From JAEVLT01 sp050496765 (lineage in GTDB: Bacteria > Bacillota > Bacilli > Bacillales > Cytobacillaceae), in assembly GCF_050496765.1 (NCBI RefSeq), contig NZ_JBNWEO010000007.1:62001-126000 (forward strand): DNA of 64,000 nt, written 5' to 3'. The notes under the pieces were generated by a model, which was given only the letters and a program-made list of their open reading frames with translations, had not been told where the DNA came from and searched no databases. A program made the position numbers and the translations under genes. Below are positions 7,205 to 16,232 of the stretch, piece after piece (the first letter of the stretch is position 1; every line of letters starts with the position of its first letter).

Positions 7205-9028
7205 TTAATCATTTAAACGAAATGGAACGGTAGCGACAACCACGTCTTTTCTTGCAAAAAGGATCGCACGGATCCGAAATGCTGATTGATTGTGTAAAAG
7301 GCGATGCCACCATTTTCGTGTTATAAACTCAGGTAAGAGCACAGTGATTTTCATTTTTTTACCATACCGATTTTCAGCGCGTCCGATAAATTCAATTAAC
7401 GGCTTAATAACAGTACGGTAACGCGAAACGACGACTACCAAGCGCACTCCTGGATTCCACTTTTCCCATTTTTCCTCCATTTTTTTCGCATCTTCTGGAG
7501 AAAAAGCCACATAAAACGCTACAACATTCGGAGTAAGGGATTTTGCAAAGGCAATGGTTGATACTACCACTTTATGAATACCTGCCACGGGAATGATGAT
7601 TACGGTATCCGCTGTCTCAATTGGCGCTGTTAAATCGACTTTCAGTTGCTTCGCCACATTTTGATAATGATGGTTAATTTGAGTGATCAACAACAATAAG
7701 AGCGGGGTGATGATAATGACGATCCAGGCCCCTTCTTGAAATTTAGTTATACTAAAAATGATGACAACGAAGAATGTGACAACTGCTCCCACTCCATTAA
7801 TGAAAGCTTTCCGTTTCCATTTTTGAGACTTTTCTCTGCTCCATTTTAAAACCAACCCTATTTGCGCCATCGTAAAAGACAAGAACACGCCGATCGCATA
7901 TAAAGGAATCAACGCTTCCGTTCTGCCACGAAATACAATTAATAAGATACTCGATAATACACCGAGTGTAATGATTCCATAGTTAAAAGCCAACCTTTCC
8001 CCTCGATTACTGAACATCCTCGGCATATTCTTATCTTGTGCCATAATCGATGCCAGAATAGGAAATCCATTAAAACTTGTATTCGCCGCCAATATTAAAA
8101 TCAGCATAGTGGCAAACTGAATGATATAGAAAAATACTCCCCTGCCAAAAGCATCCGCTGCAACCATTGATAAAACAGTCTTCGTCCCTGTTGGATCCGG
8201 TTGAATCGAATAAGCTTGCGAAAGAATGGTCACGCCGCCAAAAATTACTGCCAGTAACGCACCTAATGTGAGCATTGTCCTTTTAGCATTTCTCTGAGCC
8301 GGATTTCGAAAATGCGGTACAGCATTGGAAATTGCTTCAATCCCGGTGACTGCTGAACATCCTGATGAGAAGGCCTTTAACAAAACAAACCACGTCAAGC
8401 TGGCTGGGATTTCAGTAGGAATGGAAACGCGGTAGGCTGCCGATCCTGCACCCGTTGCCCAATCAAATAAGCCTTTTCCAACCAGAGCAATCATACAAAA
8501 AATAAATAAATACGTAGGCAAGGCAAATACGTTTCCCGATTCCGATGTCCCGCGAAGATTCATCCAGACCATAAACCAAGTAAAAAGAAGTCCGATCGGA
8601 ACAATCCATTGGGCTAAAGCCGGAAAAGCTGACGTAATCGCAAGTACACCCGCAGAGACCGAAACAGCAACCGTTAAGGTGTAGTCGATCAACAACGATA
8701 CGCCTGCCAAACGACCCCACATCACCCCTAAGTTTTCTTTTGCAACCATATAGGCTCCCCCGCCCTGGGGATATGCATCGATCACTTGCCGATAACTAAT
8801 AATGAGAATCGTAATTAGCAAAATAATAGCAGCTGCAATCGGCAAGGAAAAAGAGAATGCAAAGGCTCCAACTGTTGCAAGTTCAAGCAAAATCATTTCC
8901 GTTCCATAAGCGACTGATGAAAGAGCATCCGATGATAGAATCGGTAGAGCCTTCCATATCGGCATTTTTTCACCTTCTGCTTCTTCGGATTTCAACGGAC
9001 GGCCAAATAGTAACCGTTTAAATGTCAT
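7205..9028 (-). CDS. kimA: KimA-type high-affinity potassium importer (APC/KUP superfamily)
   Basis: A 607-residue membrane protein that matches B. subtilis KimA (formerly YdaO) along its whole length: PLKSEEA near the N-terminus, SSDALSSVAYGTE, IDAYPQGGGAYMVAKENLG, LKAFSSGCSAVTGIEAISNAVP, then a C-terminal cytosolic universal-stress-like domain (about 455-607) ending LHNQSAFRIRAILFARKDVVVATVPF. KimA is a K+/H+ symporter that works as a dimer and is inhibited by c-di-AMP. About 12 transmembrane helices precede the tail. The leader, some 200-400 bases upstream, carries a ydaO riboswitch, so high c-di-AMP would stop both expression and activity. A short intergenic hairpin (about 7171-7200) lies behind the gene. 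Confidence 0.93.
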   Translation of the reverse strand: MTFKRLLFGRPLKSEEAEGEKMPIWKALPILSSDALSSVAYGTEMILLELATVGAFAFSFSLPIAAAIILLITILIISYRQVIDAYPQGGGAYMVAKENLGVMWGRLAGVSLLIDYTLTVAVSVSAGVLAITSAFPALAQWIVPIGLLFTWFMVWMNLRGTSESGNVFALPTYLFIFCMIALVGKGLFDWATGAGSAAYRVSIPTEIPASLTWFVLLKAFSSGCSAVTGIEAISNAVPHFRNPAQRNAKRTMLTLGALLAVIFGGVTILSQAYSIQPDPTGTKTVLSMVAADAFGRGVFFYIIQFATMLILILAANTSFNGFPILASIMAQDKNMPRMFSNRGERLAFNYGIITLGVLSSILLIVFRGRTEALIPLYAIGVFLSFTMAQIGLVLKWSREKSQKWKRKAFINGVGAVVTFFVVIIFSITKFQEGAWIVIIITPLLLLLITQINHHYQNVAKQLKVDLTAPIETADTVIIIPVAGIHKVVVSTIAFAKSLTPNVVAFYVAFSPEDAKKMEEKWEKWNPGVRLVVVVSRYRTVIKPLIEFIGRAENRYGKKMKITVLLPEFITRKWWHRLLHNQSAFRIRAILFARKDVVVATVPFRLND

Positions 9029-9235
9029 GATCGTTCACCTTTCCTAATGTATCCCCATATTCTTGGCATTAAATAAATATAAGTTTGCCAAATAATCCAT
9101 CTTAACTGAGTACAACATTTTTTGTTTTCGTTAATTCACTAATGACCCCTTCCCTTTAGCAGACATCCTTTTAAAATTTTGACAATAAAAAAAGGCCACA
9201 CAAAATGAAAAATGTCTTTTTTTGTAAAAAAATAC

Positions 9236-9262
9236 ACAAAAAAAGCACCTTTCAAAAGGTGG
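9236..9262 (-). terminator. Riboswitch expression-platform terminator
   Basis: On the minus strand CACCTTT-TG-AAAGGTG is followed by TTTTTTT. It ends the ydaO aptamer and lies about 210 bases before kimA, so premature termination is the expected control step. Confidence 0.85.
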
Positions 9263-9264
9263 TC

Positions 9265-9420
9265 TTCTGACCTCCTTCGCTTTTAGCCGACGAAGTTAGC
9301 TGACGGGTTAGGATGGCGAAAGAGTTTACATCCCTTCTACGAATTAGTAGAATTAACCCCAAAAAAGTGGTTCCTCCGTTCCCTTTCAGGATTAGGCGAA
9401 TATGAAATTGCTTCCTTTGA
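9265..9420 (-). promoter_or_regulatory. ydaO-yuaA (cyclic di-AMP) riboswitch
   Basis: The minus strand contains the conserved blocks of the ydaO aptamer in order: CGCCTAATCCTGAAA, GGGAACGGAGGAACCA, TGGGGTTAATTC, GTAGAAGGGATG, and CTAACCCGTCAGCTAACTTCG followed by TCGGC. In B. subtilis the same riboswitch turns off kimA when c-di-AMP is high. A terminator follows (9236-9262). Confidence 0.93.
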
Positions 9421-9562
9421 GCATGATATTACTCCGAAGAAACCATCTTGTAAAGGATAAAAATAACGCAAAAACAAACGAATGAATTGAATGGGGTCGA
9501 ATAAAACGTTTTCACTTCAAAAAAACTTGATCCTGCTCTTCCTTACACTATTTTTTACAATT

Positions 9563-10042
9563 TCAAAGCGTTTGCTCCCTAATTCTTTTTGTTTTTTCGT
9601 ATAAATACTGTACGCCATATAATAAATACGCTTTGTAGTGCAGGTAGATAAAAAACTGAAAATGATTTAACCGATTGAGAGCGACAATTTTTAATTTTTT
9701 AAGAATATCAATCAAAAGAAAGGCAAAGAACCCATCTGAAATAACATTGAGCAAGACAAATTTTTTGAAGTTTCCGTAAGAAGATTTAAGCAGCCACATC
9801 GAAACCGGCATATATGGACCAATACTAAAGGGGAGCTCATCCTTTAGAAATGATTTTCGCCGATCGTAAAATTTCCACCACTTTCTCTTATGGCCATACA
9901 GATGATTTAGGATCTCAAAAACAACAATAAAAACGCCTGCAACAGAATAACGCTTTAGACTACGCTTTCCCATAAAGATTAACGATAACCAAGGAATCAT
10001 AATAATTGACAGATTAAACAGAAAATGCCTCTTCGATACCAT
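9563..10042 (-). CDS. Membrane protein of unknown function
   Basis: About 159 residues with hydrophobic segments near 6-25, 33-50 and 110-135, basic loops (GHKRKWWKFYDRRKSF) and no motif I can name. It resembles small uncharacterised Bacillus membrane proteins. The ATG 10042 is chosen over a GTG at 10054 because GAGGTG lies nine bases before it and overlaps the GTG. It stands alone on the minus strand, roughly 140 bases upstream of the kimA riboswitch; there may be no functional link. Confidence 0.65.
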   Translation of the reverse strand: MVSKRHFLFNLSIIMIPWLSLIFMGKRSLKRYSVAGVFIVVFEILNHLYGHKRKWWKFYDRRKSFLKDELPFSIGPYMPVSMWLLKSSYGNFKKFVLLNVISDGFFAFLLIDILKKLKIVALNRLNHFQFFIYLHYKAYLLYGVQYLYEKTKRIREQTL

Positions 10043-10250
10043 AAACGATTTCACCTCATTCTTCTTTTCTATTCCCTTTTAAAATGCCCAAAACCATTAA
10101 AAAATACCAAATTTTGAAGTGATCCTTTCTTATCCCAACTAAATCCAAAGTCCGGGTGATCACCTGCGTCGAAAAGCTTTTTAATGACCCTTTCCTTTTA
10201 TGCAGTAGTTCCATATATAAAAAGAGAGAAAACGAATAGGAGTTGATTCA

Positions 10251-10591
10251 ATGTCCGGCTTGGTAAAATTAACGAAGGATTTTCCAATGATGAATGATGG
10301 TTTAATGTTACAGCTTTCCGGCTATATGTCTCGATTTTGCTGAAGGTAGCATACGAAGATGGAATTGTTGTGAATGGATGAGGTTACAAAATGGTCAGTA
10401 CATAAGAGCTTATTCCCAGTTAAGCGAAGATCTGGTGTACATAGAAGGAAGAGCCAAAAAGGCATTGGCCAAAAGTACGGTCAAACACGAGTCAATAAAT
10501 TGGTAACAAAGGGGTTCTTACCGCTGAGGTCACGCCTAGGTTTTCCTCACCTTTTATATTGCCCATACGTATCCTAACTATCGGGAGGTGA
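10251..10591 (+). pseudogene. Multiply frameshifted small gene
   Basis: A good RBS (AGGAG) and ATG at 10251 open a frame of only 30 codons (MSGLVKLTKDFPMMNDG...SRFC). Coherent protein-like segments continue in other frames: LKVAYEDGIVVN, then EWMRLQNGQYIRAYSQLS followed by EDLVYIEGRAKKALA, then KYGQTRVNKLVTKGFLPL, then EVTPRFSSPFILPIRILTIGR, ending at the TGA at 10589-10591. Several frameshifts therefore separate pieces of one former protein of about 110 residues. The reconstructed stop overlaps the RBS of the next intact gene, as expected for a former two-gene operon. Function unknown. Confidence 0.6.
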
Positions 10592-10597
10592 AATGCA

Positions 10598-10960
10598 GTG
10601 GCTACAAGCAATGCAATTGTATATGTTGGGCAAATGGGGGCAGACACATTTACTCAAGCTTTAAATGGTGTATTATATACAGAGAATCAAATTGGCTTTA
10701 TGGCAGATCGAATTTTATGGACTGAAGGACAAATCGGTGAAATGGCGAACCGTATTGTCTATGTAACAGAATTTAGTCAATTTAACACAATAAAAGCAAT
10801 GTATATGGTGATGTCAATGTCTTTTATGGGTATGGACTCCACAATGAACAATATGTTCAAATATGCGATCACCGTGAACCCGGTTAGTTATATTCCTTGG
10901 TTGAGGTCAGTTCCTTATCAGACAGGACAGTATTTTCCCTCTCCTTTTTATGATAGATAG
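10598..10960 (+). CDS. Conserved-looking hypothetical protein with internal repeat
   Basis: A 120-residue protein starting with GTG behind RBS GGAGGTG (7-base gap). It holds an internal near-repeat, TENQIGFMADRILW and TEGQIGEMANRIVYVTEF, in a predicted helical region, followed by a Met-rich hydrophobic stretch (MYMVMSMSFMGMD). It has no signal peptide. The decayed gene just upstream probably formed an operon with it. I do not know the function; the repeated amphipathic helices suggest surface binding or self-assembly, which is speculation. A terminator follows. Confidence 0.7.
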   Translation: MATSNAIVYVGQMGADTFTQALNGVLYTENQIGFMADRILWTEGQIGEMANRIVYVTEFSQFNTIKAMYMVMSMSFMGMDSTMNNMFKYAITVNPVSYIPWLRSVPYQTGQYFPSPFYDR

Positions 10961-11383
10961 TATTAAAAAATGGAAATCCGGTGAAGCGGATCTTTTCAAA
11001 GGATTCCGCTTTTTCCCTTTTGATTCAATCTTGTACATCCCTAGTCGATGATAATCATCATATTGACAAAACTCGAAGTTTTTTGAATCAAGATCTATTT
11101 TACAGCATTCTGGAAAATGGTCGGTATTTCTGGCCATTTTCAAATAAGCCTCCGATTCAATGATAACTTGCGTTTATCATTCTATTTTAACAGATTTAAT
11201 GCGGCCAGGGAGAGGCAGCTATTACTCTTCTGTATACTGCTCCCCACAAGCCGTATGTGGTTTGTCAGTGCATTTTTATAAAAAACGGGAAGTACTCTGA
11301 ATGGTTTTATTCTTGGAGGAGTCTCTGCAGCGGGATTTGTTAATCATTCAGTATCGAGGTTTCAGTAAAAGATTTTAAAAAGA
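10961..11383. other. Intergenic region without a supported gene
   Basis: After the terminator this AT-rich stretch holds no supported gene. A short open segment at about 11297-11365 reads LNGFILGGVSAAGFVNHSVSR in plus orientation, like the end of a small membrane protein, but has no start or RBS and may be a remnant. Confidence 0.4.
10982..11018 (+). terminator. Rho-independent terminator
   Basis: AGCGGA-TC and GAT-TCCGCT pair around a short loop, followed by TTTTT, behind the hypothetical gene ending at 10960. Confidence 0.7.
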
Positions 11384-11716
11384 TTAGCCAAAATACACTC
11401 TGACAACCCCTTCTTTTTGAGCTGTTTCTAAACAGCCTTGTATAAAAGTTTGGATTTGCTTTTGATCCCACTCCAAGAATTCATTGCCTGAGAAGGAAGC
11501 AGCATTCTTGTTGAAAAATTGTTTGCAAGCTTGCAAAGACTTTTCCATTTGTTGTTTTGAAAAAGTGGAACTGCGGCCTGAACCGCTAACTCCTGCATAG
11601 GATGTAACTGATTCAAGTAAATTGTACAGAATAATCGCATTACGATTCCCCATGCTGAAACGGGCATAAGCAATTTCTTCACCTTTTTTATTGTATCCTG
11701 AAATATCGTGCCCCAT
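11384..11716 (-). CDS. Hypothetical protein (MGHDISGY family)
   Basis: A 110-residue soluble protein beginning MGHDISGYNKKGEEIAYARFSMGN. It has a Gly/Ser-rich loop (AGVSGSGRSS) and a helical C-terminus. The RBS AAGGAGG (reverse of 'cctcctt') stands upstream of the ATG at 11716. I believe similar short proteins occur in other Firmicutes but cannot name a domain or function. It is monocistronic in a gene-poor region. Confidence 0.65.
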   Translation of the reverse strand: MGHDISGYNKKGEEIAYARFSMGNRNAIILYNLLESVTSYAGVSGSGRSSTFSKQQMEKSLQACKQFFNKNAASFSGNEFLEWDQKQIQTFIQGCLETAQKEGVVRVYFG

Positions 11717-12217
11717 AAAAATGATCCTCCTTAAAAAGTAGATTTGCGAAGCAAAAAAGTTTACATAGCTATTTTTAAGTATAGAAAATCATTTAATTGA
11801 TTACCTTCACCTTCTTTCAGGTTTGTTTTTTTATTTAAAAAAATTTCATAAACACAGTTTGGGAGAAAAAGGGTTTTCAAAATAGAATAACATGAAGATT
11901 CAATCAGAAGTAGTTTAAAAATACTAGATTTATTTATTTTTTCATGGATTTTTTGTGAATAAGAGGTTTAAAAAGATGTATAACAACAGAAGCAATATGA
12001 GGTTGTCTATATCATTTCATGAACGACCAAATTTGTCAATAACCAATAATTCGAGCATCTACAGATTCTGAAGTTCTTAAAGTCAAAAAAAGAATCATAT
12101 AAATCTATAAAATTCTTTTTTCCATCATATGTACTCGTATGTTAAAAAATATTTTTCTTTATAGGGCAACGCTAATCATTCAGTAGGTGGGCTCTAAATA
12201 CCTTTTCAAAAATTCCA
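11717..12217. other. Gene-poor AT-rich region
   Basis: About 500 bases of very AT-rich sequence with frequent stops in all frames. I see no gene, RNA or repeat that I can support here. Confidence 0.5.
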
Positions 12218-12334
12218 TTAACCTCTCATTTCTTCAAATTCGAACCATTTCATTGCCATCCGCTTCGTTAGACCCAATGAAAGATACATTCCTTCTTCCG
12301 TAACGAGCAACGGTTTAAGGCGCACGGCTTGCAT
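12218..12334 (-). CDS. Possible 38-residue small protein
   Basis: The frame reads MQAVRLKPLLVTEEGMYLSLGLTK and ends FEFEEMRG before TAA. A GGAG stands 7 bases before the ATG. It could be a small gene or the 3' remnant of a larger one. No family recognised; kept at low confidence because only the RBS and composition support it. Confidence 0.3.
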   Translation of the reverse strand: MQAVRLKPLLVTEEGMYLSLGLTKRMAMKWFEFEEMRG

Positions 12335-12422
12335 TTTAACTCCAAGTGATAGTGACAAAAGATGTGTGATACTTTCGATTATGATAAAATATGGTTAAGT
12401 ATAAGTTGAAAGGAATGATTTA

Positions 12423-12992
12423 ATGGCCATTCCGAACGAAAAAGAGAAATATTCATATGCTGATTATCTAACATGGAATGAAGGGGAAAGGCTTGAATTA
12501 ATTGATGGGGAAATTTTCAATATGTCCCCTGCCCCTTCACCCAGGCATCAACAGGTTCTTAGAGAATTAACTACAGCTTTTTCCGTTTTCCTAAGAGAAA
12601 AGGAATGTGAAGTTTTTTTTGCACCTTTCGACGTAAGGCTTTTGGCAGATAACAAACAGGACGTTGATATAATTAATGTTGTTCAACCCGATTTATTGAT
12701 TGTATGCGATAAAGAAAAGCTTGATGAAAAGGGGTGTAAAGGTGCTCCGGATATGATTGTCGAAATCCTTTCACCTTCATCTGTTAAGTTAGATCGTTGG
12801 AAGAAATATCAGCTGTACGAAAAAGCAGGTGTAAAAGAATACTGGCTTGTTGACCCGGTTAACCATTCTGTAGAAATACATCTTTTAAACGATGCTCAAT
12901 ACAAGTTTCAAGGAGTCTTTACAAAAGGTGATACAGTTACCGTTAATCTTTTTCCCGATTTTAAATTAGACCTGGATCGAATATTTATTTAG
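12423..12992 (+). CDS. Uma2-family (DUF820) putative PD-(D/E)XK nuclease
   Basis: A 189-residue protein of the Uma2 family. Recognisable landmarks are YLTWNEGERLELIDGEIFNMSPAPSPRHQ at the N-terminus (shown here in two parts: YLTWNEGERLEL, IDGEIFNMSPAPSPRHQ), VQPDLLIVCDKEKL, GAPDMIVEILSPSS (the PD...E.L core) and AGVKEYWLVDP. The fold is a restriction-endonuclease-like core. The family is abundant in cyanobacteria and some Firmicutes, and its biological role is not established. RBS GAAAGGA lies upstream of the ATG. A long-stem terminator follows. Confidence 0.88.
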   Translation: MAIPNEKEKYSYADYLTWNEGERLELIDGEIFNMSPAPSPRHQQVLRELTTAFSVFLREKECEVFFAPFDVRLLADNKQDVDIINVVQPDLLIVCDKEKLDEKGCKGAPDMIVEILSPSSVKLDRWKKYQLYEKAGVKEYWLVDPVNHSVEIHLLNDAQYKFQGVFTKGDTVTVNLFPDFKLDLDRIFI

Positions 12993-13330
12993 AAGCATTG
13001 GGAACGGATGCCACATTTCTTCTTTGAATAAAAAAGTACCTTTACTCCCGAATAAAGTCGATTAAATTTGACAAATTAGGGTGGCGACGGGTACTTTTTT
13101 ATAACACCAGAATTTATATGTTAACCCACATTACATTACGGGTTCCCATTACCTGAAATCCTTTTCCGACAGCGACTTTAAATGGCATTCACCACACACT
13201 ACATTATACCTAGGACAGCTAAAACAGAAACAGAAGGAAAAAAAACACAAACAGCCTGGTTATAATTCTTTTATAGCCAACACCAGTATAAAGGGACAGA
13301 AAAAACGCCAATCTGCCCCAATAACACGAA
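12993..13330. other. Intergenic region with a terminator-like repeat
   Basis: AAAAAGTACC at about 13031 pairs with GGTACTTTTTT at about 13091, a probable terminator for the Uma2 gene with a long internal loop. The rest, up to 13330, contains no gene that I can support. Confidence 0.5.
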
Positions 13331-14230
13331 TTAATTTTTTGTTACTCTTACATTATCCAGGTACACAGCAGTTGCAGCATTACCGCCTGAAATGTTTCCT
13401 AATTCAAATACAATTTTTCCATCTGAGAAGGTTTCTTCCATCATAGTAAAAGTAAAACTGAATCTTTTCATCTCACTTGTTAAATCAAAGGTTTGAGTCG
13501 GTGCATATGCCGTAAACCATGGGTCAGATGAGAGTTCTTTCCCAATATTGACGTTAACTTTTCTTGCTATATCTGCTTTTGCATCAAACTCAACCGTATA
13601 ACTCGCACCTTTTTCAAACAACAAGTCCTTTTGATAAACTTGAGGAGAGTAAGTGGCTCCTCCGACTTGCGAGATTTCTACCTTTAACTGACCGTTTTCT
13701 ACAGTGTAGGTTCCGCCAGCATAACCGCTCCATTGATCCCCCCACCACGAAGACCAGTGATCGGTCCCTTGGTCAAAGGTTCCATTATCAATTCCAGCCG
13801 TAGAGGTTTCCTGTGCAGGCGGCTGCATGCCTTTCACTTTTAGGACAACATTATCAATGAAAACATCCCCGTTTTGTCCTCCAAGGTCAAAAACAAATTG
13901 CCCATTCACGTCCGTCACCGTTTCCGGCATTGTAAAGGTAACTGTTTTTTCATCCATTTTTGGAGTCAATTCGACGGTTTGTGGACCAGAATAGCTAGTT
14001 GTACCGTCCTGACTCCTAAAATCCACTTGAATCGTTCTTGGTTCATTTGATCTTGCTATAAAAGTTGCTTCGTAATCATTTCCTTTTACGAGGTCTATCC
14101 CTTTTTGGTTAATCTGAACTGCATTGGGATGTGGACCGCCATCTGTTATTGAAACATGTAATTCACGTGTTGCTTCATCTACTGATGCCCATGCTGATGC
14201 ATCCTGTGTTACAAGGTTCCAGTAGGTCAT
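13331..14230 (-). pseudogene. C-terminal fragment of a secreted carbohydrate-binding protein, cut by an IS
   Basis: The 299-residue frame contains two tandem CBM4/9-like jelly rolls: residues 1-135 (WNLVTQDASAW...VFDLGGQNGDVFIDNVVLKV) and 145-299 (IDNGTFDQGTDHWSSWW...AVYLDNVRVTKN). Such pairs usually sit behind a glycoside hydrolase domain, for example GH16 glucanases. Here there is no signal peptide and the first CBM lacks its opening strand; the frame begins within bases of the IS3-family element. No 5' part appears on the other side of the element, so the insertion was accompanied by deletion. It is most likely not expressed as a useful product. Confidence 0.7.
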
Positions 14231-14237
14231 TCTATAA

Positions 14238-15475
14238 TGCTACATATAAACTAGACAATAAAAAAGGAGTTTCTTAGTTGTATGTCAACCACTCGAAGAA
14301 AGTTTAACCCAGAAGAAAAAGCGCAAATTGTACTGGAAATCCTAAAGGAAGAAAAGTCAGTTTCACAGCTCGCTTCTGAGCATGGGATCCATACCAATGT
14401 CCTCAACCGGTGGAAATCCGAGGTGGTACAAAACCTCTCACAGCTGTTTGTTGATGATCGTAAAGGTATCACCAAAATGAAAAAAGAATATGAACAACAA
14501 ATCAATGAACTCTACGCCGAGGTTGGTAAGTTAACCACCCAATTGTCGTGGCTTAAAAAAAAATCTGGCCTCTAACTTTACTCGTGAAGAGCGTATTGAT
14601 CTCATAGAATGGGATTGCTCCGAACACTCCATCCTCGTACAAGCGGATTTACTTAATCTAAACCGCACCAGTCTTTACTATAAGCCGGTCCCTCCCTCTC
14701 CGGAGGAAATTCGCCTCAAGCACCGGATTGATGAGCTATACACAAAGCATTCTTTTCTGGGCTATCGAAAGATAGCTGCCATTATGAATCGAGAAGGGGA
14801 TCTTATTCACGAAAATACAGTAAGAAAGTACATGCGAGAGATGGGTATTATGGCTATCTATCCCGTTCCGAACCTTAGCAAACGGGATCTCCAGCACCGG
14901 ATCTACCCCTACCTACTTCGAGGGCTAAACATTACTCAGCCCGACCAGGTTTGGAGTGTGGATATCACGTATATCCGGATGAAGCAAGGCTGGATGTACC
15001 TCTACGCCATCATGGATTGGTATTCTCGCTTCATTGTGGATTGGCAATTGGATCAAAGCCTTGAAATCGGGTTCGTATTAGAGACTATGAGAAGGGCGCT
15101 AGCCAAACGCAAACCCGCCATTATTAACAGTGATCAAGGGAGCCACTTTACCAGCCCACAGTACACAGATTTGCTAAAGGAGAACGAAATCCGCATCAGC
15201 ATGGATGGCAAAGGCCGTGCAAAGGACAACATCGTTATAGAACGGTTCTGGCGTAGCCTGAAGTACAATGAGATTTATATCAACGACTATACTAGCCCGC
15301 GAGAAACGAGGCAAGGTGTGGAACGCTATATCCATCTACACAACCACTACTTACCACACCAGTCATTGGATAACCATACACCAGCTGCTGTGTATAACCG
15401 GGATGTTGTACTGTTATCCACATGTGAATAACAGTAGCGGTGTTCGTCAAGAAAGTTGTCTTATATTTATATCTA
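14238..15475 (+). mobile_element. IS3-family insertion sequence
   Basis: About 1.24 kb containing overlapping OrfA and OrfB with a programmed -1 frameshift. Imperfect terminal inverted repeats are visible: ATATAAACTAGACAA on the left resembles the reverse complement of TTGTCTTATATTTATAT on the right (about 15452-15472). Ends are approximate. It truncates the carbohydrate-binding gene on its left. Confidence 0.75.
14282..15431 (+). CDS. IS3-family transposase OrfAB (-1 frameshift)
   Basis: OrfA (14282-14575, 97 aa) has an N-terminal helix-turn-helix (RRKFNPEEKAQIVLEIL, SEHGIHTNVLNRW) and a leucine-zipper-like coiled coil. OrfB lies in the -1 frame. Slippage on the run of nine A at 14555-14563 converts WLKKK to a continuous frame reading LASNFTREERIDLIE and on through HRIDELYTKHSFLGYRKIA to the DDE core: D in WSVDITYI, D in INSDQGSHF and E in VIERFWRSLKYNE. 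All three catalytic residues are present, so the element may be active. The free-standing OrfB frame seen from 14784 starts too late to be the natural product. Confidence 0.88.
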
Positions 15476-15810
15476 AACTTAAAAAATCCTACCGCGCTTC
15501 GCTTGCTGCCCTCTTCATAAAAGATTCGTTCTAACGAACCAATCTTTTATGAAGAGGATGAAATTTTACCAACATTTCAGCGCTTTGGGGTGATCTTGGG
15601 TGTAGGAGGAAACCATTTCTCCCACGCCTTCGCTTATACTATGTCCTCCACCTGTGGACAATGTCTAATTGGCGCTATTCCCCTCAATTTCCATACAGGA
15701 AGAGGAGATCAAGACCTTTGTATTATAGAAATATCTAAGTAATTAATCTTGTATACACCTTAATTTTTCAAAAAAACTGTCTTGACTTCTTGTAGCACCA
15801 TACACCAAGT
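15432..15810. other. Non-coding scar region with a strong hairpin
   Basis: After the IS end this stretch has no supported gene. It carries a perfect 16-bp inverted repeat, CTCTTCATAAAAGATT (15511-15526) and its complement at 15541-15556, around a 14-base loop that can itself pair (CGTT/AACG). It may be a terminator or the end of another, decayed element. Confidence 0.5.
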
Positions 15811-16041
15811 GAAGGGTGCCTATCTGTTGATCGAGATATAAATGGGTTCGTACCAAGATATGAGAGAATTAAAGTGAAAGGGTTTAATTTAGAAGGAGAA
15901 GAAATAATATTAAAACTCAATGGCTATTCCTCTATTGTTATTCAACATGAAATAGATCACCTAAATGGAATTATGTTTTATGAGCGTATCAATAAAGAAA
16001 ATCCTTTCAAACTACCAGAAAACTGTAAAAGTTTATACTGA
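15811..16041 (+). pseudogene. Peptide deformylase C-terminal fragment
   Basis: Seventy-six codons without a start read EGCLSVDRDINGFVPRYERI, then continue to SSIVIQHEIDHLNGIMFYERI and end LPENCKSLY. These are deformylase motif 2 (EGCLS) and motif 3 (QHEIDHL), which bind the catalytic metal. The N-terminal half with motif 1 is missing and the preceding bases do not continue the frame. It is a truncated, non-functional def-like copy at the edge of the prophage, probably left by a deletion. Confidence 0.85.
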
Positions 16042-16179
16042 GATCATGCATTAGGTCGGTATTCAAAGTGGGTAAGCAATGAGTTGTTGTTTTGACAGCT
16101 CATTTTAATTTAATAATCATTAAAAAGGAGAAACTAATTATTTAAATCACTGTAATTTTCATACAATGACTAAGGTAAT

Positions 16180-16206
16180 GGTGAAGAGGGCCTTTTAACC
16201 CTCTTC
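16180..16206. repeat. Hairpin at the left edge of the prophage module
   Basis: GAAGAGGG-CCTTTTAA-CCCTCTTC forms a perfect 8-bp stem 27-50 bases after the last phage gene; possible terminator without a clear T-run. Confidence 0.45.
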
Positions 16207-16232
16207 CTGCACTATTTTCCGGTTACTCCTTT

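Noticed and set aside
14784..15431. OrfB as independent transposase gene
   Set aside because: The conserved N-terminal part lies upstream in the same frame and is reached by -1 frameshift from OrfA; the ATG at 14784 is internal.
15557..15780. Further transposase or group II intron remnant
   Set aside because: Composition is more GC-rich than surroundings and looked element-like, but no frame or structure could be assigned.
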